A DNA stretch of 64,000 nucleotides, from assembly GCF_018100805.1 (NCBI RefSeq), contig NZ_JAGJEA010000002.1:620001-684000 (forward strand). The letters are read 5' to 3'. Under the pieces are notes generated by a model. That model did not search any database and had not been told where the DNA came from. It worked only from the letters and a program-made list of their open reading frames with translations. This document shows, in pieces, positions 35,403 to 44,722 of this stretch (the stretch's first letter is position 1; every line of letters starts with the position of its first letter). Position numbers and translations under genes: made by a program. The DNA comes from Aquimarina sp. MMG016. Its GTDB lineage: Bacteria > Bacteroidota > Bacteroidia > Flavobacteriales > Flavobacteriaceae.

Positions 35403-36326
35403 TCAATTATCTTTTAAGGTTTGATATATTGATTCACAAAGGGTTCTTGTAAACTCCTTCCCCGAAAACTTATTTAGGTGATGACCATCATAGGTTTCAT
35501 AAGACTTGTTATGTTTATTAAAGTCAAAATAAGGTATTTGATTCTTATCAGCTACTGAACTTACTATCCTATCAAATTCTGGAAAATACTTTTCTTCATA
35601 ATTTAAGAAATCTTTATCGATAGGCATTCTGACCAAATATACATGACCATATTTATCTAATTCTGTGATCAGATCACTTAAGCTTTGAATTCTTACTTCA
35701 GAAAACTTGGATATCACAGCATCTTTGAGAAATAAATCAATCTGGTTCTTCTTCCAATCTTCAAAAACCTTTTTACTTGTCGGTAAATTAGTTTCTTCTA
35801 ACCATCCATTTTTATGAACTGTAGATTTCTTTCTAAACATTGCTCTAAAGTGAAAGAAAGAAAGATTCTTGATCAAATACTCATAATTAGGATTCATACT
35901 CACATATTTCATATTATGAGGAGGTTGACCTACTTCTCTATACTCTCCACCAGCATTATTATATCCTTCATGCTCTGTTAACATTTCAGGAGTAACAGAA
36001 ATGATAAAAATTCCGTTACTAACAGATGTATCTAATTTCTTTAGAATACTTTCATTATATAATGGGCCAATAATAGCCTGAGCAATTGTAAAACTATAAT
36101 TCAGTATGGGTACATCAACTCCTTTTCCTTCAAAATATTCATCAATTACTGCTGGTTGTATTCCCTGGAAACTTCTGGAGTCTCCAATAATTAGTGAATT
36201 AGCTTTGGGAGTAGTAAACTTTTCATAAAAATAATCAATGTTACCACCATAATTCATTAATATAAAAGAGACTATCCCCAAACAAATGGTGAAGAAAAGT
36301 CCCAGTTTTATAAATAATTTCTTCAT
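35403..36326 (-). CDS. SGNH/DltD-like acyltransferase partner (copy 3)
   Basis: The 307-residue protein has one N-terminal membrane helix (about 7-25) and a periplasmic SGNH domain: LIIGDSRSFQG with Ser50, LNYSFTIAQ (block II), and YDGHHLNKFSG with Asp280 and His283 (DxxH). It is encoded 6 bases after MBOAT copy 3 and closes a ligase-carrier-MBOAT-SGNH series, equivalent in parts to DltA-DltC-DltB-DltD. In such a set it would be the periplasmic enzyme that puts the D-alanyl or similar group on the polysaccharide. Confidence 0.8.
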   Translation of the reverse strand: MKKLFIKLGLFFTICLGIVSFILMNYGGNIDYFYEKFTTPKANSLIIGDSRSFQGIQPAVIDEYFEGKGVDVPILNYSFTIAQAIIGPLYNESILKKLDTSVSNGIFIISVTPEMLTEHEGYNNAGGEYREVGQPPHNMKYVSMNPNYEYLIKNLSFFHFRAMFRKKSTVHKNGWLEETNLPTSKKVFEDWKKNQIDLFLKDAVISKFSEVRIQSLSDLITELDKYGHVYLVRMPIDKDFLNYEEKYFPEFDRIVSSVADKNQIPYFDFNKHNKSYETYDGHHLNKFSGKEFTRTLCESIYQTLKDN

Positions 36327-36332
36327 TGTGAT

Positions 36333-37781
36333 CTAAAATTGAAAATAAATAAATGTTTCTGCACTTCTTCCGAAGAATATCAATAGTAAAAAGATGAAAA
36401 TATATGAACTCCATCTTAGCAAAACATGATAGTTACTAATCTCAAAATCGTGTTTCTTCTCTCGATTGATCCATTCTATAATGATAAAAAAAGCAGTTAA
36501 TATCAATGTTGTTAACGTTGCTGTACCTGTTAACACAGAAGGAAAATCAATAATGCTAGACGAAAATATCTTTATAAGATAAGCAAATGCTTCGGTAACA
36601 CTAGGTGCTCTAAAGAATACATCTGTAAGCATAATAAGAAAAAACAATAGCCCTATTTTAATAATTTCCTTTATAGAGGGAAACCACTTTCCTTTGGCTA
36701 CAATCTCTGAAGTATTCATTTTACCCGAATATACTAATGGGATAAAATAAATACCGTGTAAAAGTCCATACACTACAAAAGTCCAATTTGCACCATGCCA
36801 AAACCCAACAAGTACAAATGTCGCCACAATAGCAATCATTAAACCTCGCTTCTGATGTCTTCTTAAAGTAAATGACAATGGTGTAAATACATAATCCATC
36901 ATCCAAGTAGTTAGGGATATATGCCATTTTCTCCAAAAATCTGCAATATTGGTGGAGAAAAACGGAGTAGAAAAATTACGCATTAGCTGTATTCCAAATA
37001 GTTTAGAAACTCCTATCGCCATATTAGAATACCCTGAAAAATCCGCATATAGTTGGATTGCATAAAAGAATGTTCCTAATAATAATGTACTACCTGATTG
37101 GTCTTCATAAGTATTAAAGATAGGGTTAGCAATAGCAGCGCAATTTTCTGCAATTACCACTTTGGCAAATAATCCCCATAAAATCTGTCGTAAGCCATCT
37201 ACAAAAACCTCATAGGTGAGCGTTCTCTTTATTTGAGTTTGAGGTATAAAACTAGCTGCTCTTTCTATTGGTCCTGAAAGTATCTTAGGAAAAAAAGTAA
37301 CAAATACAGAAAACTCTAAAATATCTTTACTAGGTTCTATCTCTTCATTATACACATCAATAAGATATCCCAAAGTCTGAAACGTAAAGAAGCTAATTCC
37401 TAACGGTAATAATATCTGTAGTGTACTATAACTCAGATCTGCACCAAATATATTTAGTAAGTCAAAGAAACCTTCGTAGAAGAAATTGAAATACTTAAAA
37501 TATAATAATAGCCCAACATTAAAGACTAAACCTATGTATAGAAAAATATTGCGCTTTCTGTCATCATCTTCTGATTGGTAAATTTTTAATCCTAGGTAAT
37601 AATTGATACCAGTACTGGCAATTAGCAATGCCAGGAATCTCCAGTCTGCCCAAGCATAAAAAAACAAACTTGCTACTAATAACAATATGTTTTGATATAC
37701 ACCAGATTTCCTAAAAACTAACCAATACAGCAATAGTACCGGAATAATAAAACCTACAAAATCAAAAGAATTAAAAACCAC
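36333..37781 (-). CDS. MBOAT-family membrane O-acyltransferase (copy 3, DltB position)
   Basis: The 482-residue polytopic protein has histidines H287 (DFWRKWHISL) and H329 (GFWHGANW). It is more distant from copies 1 and 2 than they are from each other: VAGPIERA becomes LSGPIERA, YGDFSGYS becomes YADFSGYS, and the YIPLGG motif is replaced by FTPLSF. It is encoded 10 bases after the carrier protein of module 2, so it probably accepts a carrier-bound group as DltB does. The change at the PLGG loop, near the catalytic funnel in DltB structures, may reflect use of a carrier protein rather than CoA; that is speculation. Confidence 0.92.
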   Translation of the reverse strand: MVFNSFDFVGFIIPVLLLYWLVFRKSGVYQNILLLVASLFFYAWADWRFLALLIASTGINYYLGLKIYQSEDDDRKRNIFLYIGLVFNVGLLLYFKYFNFFYEGFFDLLNIFGADLSYSTLQILLPLGISFFTFQTLGYLIDVYNEEIEPSKDILEFSVFVTFFPKILSGPIERAASFIPQTQIKRTLTYEVFVDGLRQILWGLFAKVVIAENCAAIANPIFNTYEDQSGSTLLLGTFFYAIQLYADFSGYSNMAIGVSKLFGIQLMRNFSTPFFSTNIADFWRKWHISLTTWMMDYVFTPLSFTLRRHQKRGLMIAIVATFVLVGFWHGANWTFVVYGLLHGIYFIPLVYSGKMNTSEIVAKGKWFPSIKEIIKIGLLFFLIMLTDVFFRAPSVTEAFAYLIKIFSSSIIDFPSVLTGTATLTTLILTAFFIIIEWINREKKHDFEISNYHVLLRWSSYIFIFLLLIFFGRSAETFIYFQF

Positions 37782-37791
37782 GCCTTACAGA

Positions 37792-38043
37792 TTAAGCTTT
37801 AGTTTGAATTAAAGAAACCAAAGACCCCATATTTTTTAACTTATTCAGTTCTCTAAGTTTAAAACGAATACCAAATTCTTCTTCTATCTTGGTGATAATC
37901 ATCATATGTGATAAAGAATCCCAGCCATCTACATCTTTAGCCGTAAGCTCATCGTGAATTTCAAAATTGTTATGCTCTAATATCGAAGCTAAAACTTCAC
38001 CTACTCTTTCTTTAATAGTATCTATTTCCATACTCTTCTTCAA
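37792..38043 (-). CDS. Acyl/aminoacyl carrier protein (module 2, DltC position)
   Basis: The 83-residue carrier protein has the phosphopantetheine serine at Ser43 in GWDSLSHMMI. It begins 2 bases after the ligase stop and is followed 10 bases later by the MBOAT gene. A second ATG four codons in (Met5) could be the real start. It resembles the module 1 carrier more than Bacillus DltC, which has a DSMG-type site. The local order ligase-carrier-MBOAT-SGNH marks it as the shuttle for the module 2 acyl group. Confidence 0.9.
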   Translation of the reverse strand: MKKSMEIDTIKERVGEVLASILEHNNFEIHDELTAKDVDGWDSLSHMMIITKIEEEFGIRFKLRELNKLKNMGSLVSLIQTKA

Positions 38044-38045
38044 TT

Positions 38046-39533
38046 TTAACTAAACATTGCCGTTAACTTATTTCTATCTATTTTTCCGTTGGTATTCAAC
38101 GGAAAACTCTGTATAAACTTCATCTGTGTCGGTATCATATACGCGGGAAGCTTTGTTTTCATATAGTCCACAAGTTCTTGTGTATTAAAATCTTCTGACT
38201 CTATCACCACTCCTATTTCAGTATTATGAATACTATTGGTAAAAGCAATAGCAACTACGTTGATTTTATCCAAAGCTGCTTTCGCATGAAACTCAATCTC
38301 GGATAATTCTACGCGGAAACCCTGAATCTTTGCCTGAAAATCTACTCTTCCTAAATATAAAATATCTCCTTCTTCATCTCTACTGCATAAATCTCCGGTT
38401 CTATAAAACCTGGTATTCTTGCCCTGATATTCTTTATGAAAAAAAACTGCTTTATTCTTTTCCTTATTCTTCCAATACCCAGTTGTAAGTTGTGCTCCGC
38501 TTAAACATAGTTCTCCACTTTCTCCTATGGCAACTTCATTATTATCTTCATCCACAATAATAGTGGTGGTGTTTTTCATGTCCTTTCCTATTGTAAGCAC
38601 ACCGTTATGGGTTTTGTTTTCCCCTTCTCGATTATAGGTATAGTCAGTACAATAAATCGTACACTCTGTTGGGCCATATACGTTGGCAATTGTGGCATTA
38701 GGTAAACATTTACTCCACTCCTCTGTAACATCCAACGGCAAAGCTTCTCCACAAAACATACTATATTTCATCGCCGGGCAATCGATCTCATCAAAATATG
38801 GTCGTAAATAATGTAAAATCGAAGGCACCATTAATGAGAAAGTCAACTTATGATCTTCCATAAGTTCGAAGATATAACTATACTTAATTTCATCTTTAGG
38901 TATAGTATATATACAAGCCCCTTTAAGCATTGGTGCCAGATATGATACCACAGATAAATCAAATGTGAGTTCGAACATCTGCAAACATCTATCGTCACTT
39001 GTAATTGGGTAATCTAAAGCCCAAAAAGCATCCATAAAACCTGATAAATTACCAAAGTTAATAGGTACTCCTTTTGGTGTTCCTGTAGTTCCTGACGTAA
39101 AGAAAATATAAACTAAACCTTCTTCTGAAACAGTAACCGGCGTTAAATCAATTTCAGAATTCTCCAGGTTTTTAGTTAATATGGTGTGATGTTCTTCAAA
39201 TACTTGTTCTTTTGAAGAATCTAAAATGGTTATAATATCCGCTTGCTGGATTACCATTTGGTTTCTGCTTTCAGGAAACTCAGGGTTTAAAGGAACATAA
39301 GCTCTACCTTCCATCCATAAGGCAATGATAGAAGCATAGGTTTGTATGTCATCATTGGTAATTAAACCAAAGGTGATTTCTTCCTTTTTTGAAGACACCT
39401 GAATAGCTTTTCGAATATCTGATACTACCTGACCAAATTCCTTATAAGTATAATATTCCTGACCAATATAAAATGCATTATGATCGTGATGCTTTTCTAT
39501 AGATTGCTGTATGTCTACAATTAAATTCATCAA
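38046..39533 (-). CDS. DltA-like adenylation enzyme (module 2, classical pocket)
   Basis: The 495-residue AMP-forming ligase has FTSGTTGTPKGVP (145-157), FDLSVV with Asp192, VYGPTE, YRTGDL, GRVDFQAKIQGFRVE and Lys484 in TNGKIDRN. At the substrate pocket it reads MFCGEALP (259-266), which is the DltA signature including the Cys reported to matter for D-/L-alanine choice in Bacillus DltA. It is a clear paralogue of the module 1 ligase and has the same numbering through this region. It directly precedes its carrier gene. D-alanine or another small amino acid is the best guess, by family resemblance only. Confidence 0.92.
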   Translation of the reverse strand: MMNLIVDIQQSIEKHHDHNAFYIGQEYYTYKEFGQVVSDIRKAIQVSSKKEEITFGLITNDDIQTYASIIALWMEGRAYVPLNPEFPESRNQMVIQQADIITILDSSKEQVFEEHHTILTKNLENSEIDLTPVTVSEEGLVYIFFTSGTTGTPKGVPINFGNLSGFMDAFWALDYPITSDDRCLQMFELTFDLSVVSYLAPMLKGACIYTIPKDEIKYSYIFELMEDHKLTFSLMVPSILHYLRPYFDEIDCPAMKYSMFCGEALPLDVTEEWSKCLPNATIANVYGPTECTIYCTDYTYNREGENKTHNGVLTIGKDMKNTTTIIVDEDNNEVAIGESGELCLSGAQLTTGYWKNKEKNKAVFFHKEYQGKNTRFYRTGDLCSRDEEGDILYLGRVDFQAKIQGFRVELSEIEFHAKAALDKINVVAIAFTNSIHNTEIGVVIESEDFNTQELVDYMKTKLPAYMIPTQMKFIQSFPLNTNGKIDRNKLTAMFS

Positions 39534-39538
39534 ATTAT

Positions 39539-40120
39539 TTACTTAGATGATACTCGTTTTCCGTCTTTTTTAATAATTCTGGCAGGATTACCAACTACCA
39601 CACAATTATCAGGAACGTCCTTAACGACAACTGATCCTGCTCCAATTACACAATTATCCCCAATAGTAATATCTCCTATAATAATCGATCCTGTATTTAC
39701 AGAAACATTATTTCCAATAGTTGGTCTTTTTCCGTTAACTTCTCCGACCGTAACTAAATGATTTACATAAAAGTTTTCGCCGATCGAATCTGCGTTAAGT
39801 ATAGTACTATATGGGTGACCTGTCAAGATTCCTCCACCCAGTTTTGTACTTATATCTATTCTAAAATACTTTTCTCTTCTACAATACATATTCAGCAACC
39901 TTGCTATTACACCTCTATTTCTGAAGTAAAAAATGGTTCTAAAATCTGTAGAATATGTCAAAAAATAAACCAATAACTTTGTTTTACTTCCCTTTAGGTT
40001 CTTTTCTTCGGCCCATCTGGCAATATCCTTATCAATCAAATCTTTATTAGCACTGCGCTTATATAAGATCACGTGCGGAATCAATAATATGCTATATATG
40101 AACTTCTCTAGTAATTTCAT
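39539..40120 (-). CDS. Hexapeptide acetyltransferase, CysE/WcaB-like
   Basis: The 193-residue protein has a helical N-terminal part and a left-handed beta-helix of the serine-acetyltransferase type. It shows [61 protein letters not shown] and [20 protein letters not shown]. The catalytic His pattern (GHPY then NHLVTVG) fits O-acetyltransferases of polysaccharide loci. The start overlaps the preceding glycosyltransferase stop by 4 bases (ATGA), and the module 2 ligase begins 5 bases downstream. It likely acetylates a sugar hydroxyl in the cytoplasm. Confidence 0.87.
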   Translation of the reverse strand: MKLLEKFIYSILLIPHVILYKRSANKDLIDKDIARWAEEKNLKGSKTKLLVYFLTYSTDFRTIFYFRNRGVIARLLNMYCRREKYFRIDISTKLGGGILTGHPYSTILNADSIGENFYVNHLVTVGEVNGKRPTIGNNVSVNTGSIIIGDITIGDNCVIGAGSVVVKDVPDNCVVVGNPARIIKKDGKRVSSK

Positions 40121-41337
40121 AAATCTATATTTTCCCTTTTTTCCAGATATTGATTTGCAACTTTTTCTAAATCAAATTTTGCTAACAAAGCTTCCTTATT
40201 ATTCTTAAGATGTTTTTTATATTCATCAGAAGATAATATATTCTGAAGTGCCTTAGCTAATAGTTCTTCTTCAGGGATAAAATCATCATTATCAGGAATA
40301 CCCAGTTTTCCTTTAAATAAATTAGGAGTAATTATTCCGCTTTCTACAGTAAAATTAGCTTCTACCTCCGGGTGTTGTTTTAAACTCATTAATTCCACAA
40401 TACCTTCCGTACAGTTTGATGATACAATTGGAGTTTCTAAACAGATAGCTTCTACAATCACATTAGGTGTACCTTCATAATGAGATGCCAGGGCTAATGC
40501 CCTTGCTCTAACCAGATATTTATAAGGGTTTGATTTTCTACCTAAAAAGACAATATTATTTTCTATACCTAAGTCTGAAATCAGTTTTTTGAGATGATCT
40601 ACAACAGATGGATCTCCATCTCCTATAATAGCCAGCTTTGCTTCAGGTTCTTTTTTAAGCACCAGTGAAAAAGCCTTTATCAGATGCCAAGGAGATTTTT
40701 GGGTAGATAATCTTCCTAAAAAAAGAATTGTTTTATCCCCAAATAGTTGCTCTTCCTCTTCATCCAATGATTCTTTTGATCGTCTTTGTATTTCCTGTAC
40801 ATCGTGAGGATTATAAATCACTTCCAGATTACGATCATTGGGATAACCACAGTTTTCGAGTAGGTCTTCCTTTATCGCTTTACTGATACATACTAATTTA
40901 TCAAACTTAGTATAGGTATTTTTAAAACCGAATCTAGTAAGTTTACTAAGCATAGAATTATTACTCAACTCTACACTTTTAAGCGCATGCATACTTCCAA
41001 TTTTAAATTCATTAGTGAAGGCTACAGAGCTATAAAAATTTGGTGGATCACCAAAAGCAATAGAATGTGTAATCTTGTGCTTTTTGATCAATTTACGTAA
41101 TCGTAATGGTGCTATAATATTAAAAGCCAAACGTTTTGGCTTAGACATATGTACATAATCTTTATCAGAAAAATACAGCTCATCTTCGCCAAAATTAATG
41201 ATATCCGTATCTAGTTTAATAAACTTAACTGCCTTGATAAAATGCCCTTGACTTTTATAATAATTATAAAATGAAAAAGCCAAACGCTCCATTCCTCCAA
41301 CGCCCCCATAAGGAATAATTAATAATATACGCTTCAT
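40117..41337 (-). CDS. GT4 glycosyltransferase
   Basis: The 406-residue GT-B enzyme shows [21 protein letters not shown] at the start, [33 protein letters not shown] and the EX7E-type site in [20 protein letters not shown]. It shares one base with the preceding stop (TGATG) and overlaps the next gene by 4 bases, so three genes here are translationally coupled. It resembles WbnH/PglH-like transferases, but the sugar it adds cannot be predicted. Confidence 0.9.
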   Translation of the reverse strand: MKRILLIIPYGGVGGMERLAFSFYNYYKSQGHFIKAVKFIKLDTDIINFGEDELYFSDKDYVHMSKPKRLAFNIIAPLRLRKLIKKHKITHSIAFGDPPNFYSSVAFTNEFKIGSMHALKSVELSNNSMLSKLTRFGFKNTYTKFDKLVCISKAIKEDLLENCGYPNDRNLEVIYNPHDVQEIQRRSKESLDEEEEQLFGDKTILFLGRLSTQKSPWHLIKAFSLVLKKEPEAKLAIIGDGDPSVVDHLKKLISDLGIENNIVFLGRKSNPYKYLVRARALALASHYEGTPNVIVEAICLETPIVSSNCTEGIVELMSLKQHPEVEANFTVESGIITPNLFKGKLGIPDNDDFIPEEELLAKALQNILSSDEYKKHLKNNKEALLAKFDLEKVANQYLEKRENIDL

Positions 41338-42452
41338 CAGTTAGTTTGTTTTAAAACTTGTTGTACTCCTTTAGTTTTTAAGCTCACAAATAATTCGTTC
41401 CAGGTTTTTGTAATGACCTCTGGTAAATATGATTTTACACTTTCGCGAGCCTTACCCCCCATATTACTTCGCTTTTGATCATCTTCAATAAGATTAATAA
41501 TTCTTTCTCCTAATACATTTGTATCTCCATTCGTAACTAGATAACCATCTGTTCCATCTGTAATAATATCAGATGGCCCATAGGGACAATCAAAGGATAC
41601 ACAAGGCACCCCATAAGCCATCGCTTCTGTCAATACCATACCAAATCCTTCATATCTGGAGGACATCGCATAGATAGATGCTTCTTTATATTTATCTGCT
41701 ATATTTTTTACCGGAGCATGAAAATGTACAGTTTCTGATATTCCTAAATCAGTAGCCAACTCATCTAATCCTTCACTTTTATTAATGGTACCATAAATAT
41801 CCAGGCTCCAATCGGGGTGTTTTTCTATGACCTGTTTCCAGCTTTGCAGCAATCGGTCATACCCTTTCTGAAAGCTTTGCTTACCCACAGCCAACACTTT
41901 TTTGTTCTTTAGAGAACTTTGTTCTTCAGGATAGAATGATAAAGGATTCGGAATTACCTTTAGATTTTTAAAAGTCCACTCATTTAAGTTTCCTTTAGTC
42001 AATACTATAAAATGATCATAGAATTTACCTCCGTAGTTCATCAATCCCAGTTTAATTTTACCAGCTATTGATGTATTATCTTTTACCGTAGCATTTCTAG
42101 ACACATGCCTTTCATAGACCATTGGACAGGGTTTCCCTAATATCAACGGTACCAAAAACCCTTTTAAACCATCATCACATACCGCAATAACATCAGGATT
42201 TAGTTTTTTTATCGTTTTACGTAAACCTGAAGCATATTTATATGCGTGGATCAATGGATTACCTCTGGCTATGATATTATGATAGGTTAGCTTAGGACTA
42301 AACTCATAAAAAAGATCACTCTCTTTTTGATTTAATGTAACTATATGCACATCATAATCATAATGATCCGCCAGCATACTTGCCTTAATGGAAAGTACCC
42401 TTTCTAACCCCCCCGGGCCATCTATACGATTAACAATGTATACAAGTTTCAT
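41337..42452 (-). CDS. GT4 glycosyltransferase
   Basis: The 371-residue GT-B enzyme shows NRIDGPGGLERVLSIKASML, KNKKVLAVGKQSFQKGYDRLLQSW and the EX7E site in SSRYEGFGMVLTEAMAYG. The PGGLERVLS start is of the PglJ/WbaZ-like group of GalNAc or similar transferases found in capsule loci. It is 12 bases after the pyruvyltransferase gene and coupled to the next GT4 by a shared base. Confidence 0.9.
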   Translation of the reverse strand: MKLVYIVNRIDGPGGLERVLSIKASMLADHYDYDVHIVTLNQKESDLFYEFSPKLTYHNIIARGNPLIHAYKYASGLRKTIKKLNPDVIAVCDDGLKGFLVPLILGKPCPMVYERHVSRNATVKDNTSIAGKIKLGLMNYGGKFYDHFIVLTKGNLNEWTFKNLKVIPNPLSFYPEEQSSLKNKKVLAVGKQSFQKGYDRLLQSWKQVIEKHPDWSLDIYGTINKSEGLDELATDLGISETVHFHAPVKNIADKYKEASIYAMSSRYEGFGMVLTEAMAYGVPCVSFDCPYGPSDIITDGTDGYLVTNGDTNVLGERIINLIEDDQKRSNMGGKARESVKSYLPEVITKTWNELFVSLKTKGVQQVLKQTN

Positions 42453-42464
42453 AACTTAGAATAC

Positions 42465-43436
42465 TTATGAGTTTAATTTACTATTTACTTTTTCTTTTAA
42501 TGCATTTGCCAATTCGTGATGCTTTTCAAGGTTTTTTACGATGGTATTAGCATCTATTTTTCCTTCCAAACCAAAATTATTGGTAGTCTCACCAGTTTTA
42601 CTATTGATATCAATACGGTTAAAAAGCTCCAAAATCCCATCGAATCGACAAGAATCTACAAAACTATCAAAGCCATTTACAAAAATCACAGGCGTTCCCA
42701 TCGCCAAACATGGCAGTGCACAATGAATTCTGGAAGTGATCACCAATTTTGCTTTTGCATAGTTATTTAGAAGCTTCTCTGCCATGGCAAATTTTTCTTC
42801 ATCAGTATATTGATTAGAAGGTGGTTCCTGGTTAACAAAATGTGCAGTCTCCAGCAGCTCTTTACTAATAAACTTCTTCAAATGTTTATTCTTTTTTCCC
42901 AGTTGAAAAGCTTGCCCGTTAAGAATATTCTTTACAGTTAGTTTGGCATTGTAAAATACTTTTTCAGGTCGTGGGTAGCTATATAATGGATCTACGATAT
43001 AGATATCATCTCCCCTTTCTGAATCATCTACTTTATAAGAGTCAAGGGTTAGTGTTAAACATCCGGTGAAATAGGCATCGATTCCCTTTGCTTTTAGCGT
43101 ATCCGCAGTAAATTGATCCCTACAACCAATAGGTTCATGTTTCTTTAGGTAAGCAATTCCCTTTTCACTAAGCATAGCGGAAGCTGCCGTATTATTCATA
43201 TGAAAGGAAACGAATATTGGATTTATCTTTTCAGATGGCACCCAATTATGAGTGTTATGTGTAAACCAACCATTCATGATTAATTTTACAGGATCTCCAT
43301 CATACTCTCCAAGTCTTTCTCTGTTTAGAAAAACATCAACCTCAGGCAGAAACTGTTTTGCAGCAAGGCTTTGCACATTGTCTCCAACATTAAAAAACCT
43401 CTTGTTTTCATCGTAAGTAAGTAATCCGTACTTCAT
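42465..43436 (-). CDS. Polysaccharide pyruvyl transferase family protein
   Basis: The 323-residue protein has the PS_pyruv_trans (PF04230) layout: GLLTYDENKRFFNVGDNVQSLAA at the start, a middle with GCRDQFTADTLKAKGIDAYFTGCLTLTLD, and the conserved nucleotide-binding end VITSRIHCALPCLAMGTPVIFVN. The family transfers pyruvate from phosphoenolpyruvate to sugars as a ketal, as in Vibrio and Bacillus capsules, although several members do other sugar transfers. Its immediate upstream neighbour (3 bases) is a PP-loop protein, an unusual pairing. Confidence 0.88.
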   Translation of the reverse strand: MKYGLLTYDENKRFFNVGDNVQSLAAKQFLPEVDVFLNRERLGEYDGDPVKLIMNGWFTHNTHNWVPSEKINPIFVSFHMNNTAASAMLSEKGIAYLKKHEPIGCRDQFTADTLKAKGIDAYFTGCLTLTLDSYKVDDSERGDDIYIVDPLYSYPRPEKVFYNAKLTVKNILNGQAFQLGKKNKHLKKFISKELLETAHFVNQEPPSNQYTDEEKFAMAEKLLNNYAKAKLVITSRIHCALPCLAMGTPVIFVNGFDSFVDSCRFDGILELFNRIDINSKTGETTNNFGLEGKIDANTIVKNLEKHHELANALKEKVNSKLNS

Positions 43437-43439
43437 TTG

Positions 43440-44717
43440 TTATTTTATTTTTTTATATAGCTTTATTAACCAAGGAAATTTATTCCTTATGATAAACTTA
43501 ACTCTTCCTACACCTTTATTAGGGTTATTAATTTTTTCTTCTAAAAGACGATCAATTTTACCTTCTCGTATCAGATCAATTTGTTTGGTTTCAGCTTCTT
43601 TATCACTAAAAACATAAAAATCATCTGTCTTTTTAGCTTTCTCCATGAGTTCCCACCAAAAGTAACGAACTCCTTTACTGGCGCCTCCAATATCTAATAC
43701 TCGATAAAACTCGTTATAGATATTTCCATCTACATTAAAACCATAGTCATTAGGATTCTTTCCATTAAGGATAAGACCTAATATCGTCCTAAAACACTTT
43801 TCGCAGATACTACAATTAAATTCTGTTCGCTTCTCAGAATAACATACTCTAAGTTTAAACTTGGTATCTGTTTTGGAAGCAAAGTCAGCGATCAGATCTA
43901 CTTTATCTTGCCTCTGAAGCTCATATCCATCGTGTACTACTTTTATTCCTCCTGCCCAAGTAATCTTCTCATCAATCTCTGGTGTTGATCCCCAATCAAT
44001 ATCGATATGATCCGTATATGACGAAGCGATATATACCGAACCGTATTTATAAACATAAGATAACGGAGCTATCGAACCTACCAATGCTAACCCATGCTGT
44101 ACTTTTCCCCACCAACCTATATCTTTTAATAACAATTCTACCTGGTAGGTATAGAAGTCTCTGAGGTTGGTCTCGATATATTCTTTATGGTTTTCTTTTA
44201 AAAGTTCTTCGGTATCAATAAAACCAGTAAAGTCTCCCCATTGCTCCTGATCCTTAATTTCTATATCTGCCCCACGTAATGTAATAAGGTCAGGTTTCTG
44301 ATCATAGATTCTAATGTATGTAGCATAGGCATCTACTCCACCGCTAAAAAGCATTGAAGCTTTAGATCCTTTGAAGTCATTCTTCACTAATTTACGAGCT
44401 ACCAATGTACCTGTAAATTCTCGGGTTGTATCTCGTTTTGCAAACTCTTCCTTAATCAATTCCTGAGCATGATAAAATGCTTCATCGACTTCATCTACCT
44501 CAATCGTAAACCCTGCGAACCATGCTATAGGAAGCATATTAGACAGAAAAGGAATTACTGCTATGCTATCAGGTGTGCTACTAACATCTATCTGATACTT
44601 AGCATACAACTGATTATCAGTAAAAAACTTCTGAATCTGAGCATCAGCAGTATAATCGTAGGCTATTTTTTTGCCTTCGTCTGCATACGATATATGTTGA
44701 AGTTTTAGTTTTTCCAT
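43440..44717 (-). CDS. PP-loop ATPase-like protein of unknown function
   Basis: The 425-residue protein carries a PP-loop-like motif, MLFSGGVDAYAT (Ser125-Gly-Gly-Val-Asp129), the signature of N-type ATP pyrophosphatases such as QueC, asparagine synthetase and tRNA thiolases, except that Ala follows Asp. Near the end Cys292, Cys302, Cys305 and Cys308 (in FNCSICEKCFR) could bind zinc, as a Cys4 group does in QueC. The N-terminal 115 residues are not recognisable. The class adenylates a carboxylate or carbonyl and adds an amine, so amidation of a uronic acid such as GalNAcA is a possible role. It is 5 bases after the flippase gene. Confidence 0.65.
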   Translation of the reverse strand: MEKLKLQHISYADEGKKIAYDYTADAQIQKFFTDNQLYAKYQIDVSSTPDSIAVIPFLSNMLPIAWFAGFTIEVDEVDEAFYHAQELIKEEFAKRDTTREFTGTLVARKLVKNDFKGSKASMLFSGGVDAYATYIRIYDQKPDLITLRGADIEIKDQEQWGDFTGFIDTEELLKENHKEYIETNLRDFYTYQVELLLKDIGWWGKVQHGLALVGSIAPLSYVYKYGSVYIASSYTDHIDIDWGSTPEIDEKITWAGGIKVVHDGYELQRQDKVDLIADFASKTDTKFKLRVCYSEKRTEFNCSICEKCFRTILGLILNGKNPNDYGFNVDGNIYNEFYRVLDIGGASKGVRYFWWELMEKAKKTDDFYVFSDKEAETKQIDLIREGKIDRLLEEKINNPNKGVGRVKFIIRNKFPWLIKLYKKIK

Positions 44718-44722
44718 TACAA

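Noticed and set aside
43440-44717. QueC (7-cyano-7-deazaguanine synthase)
   Set aside because: The protein is nearly twice QueC length, has a different N-terminus and Ala after the PP-loop Asp, and no other queuosine gene is near. Only the superfamily resemblance is kept.
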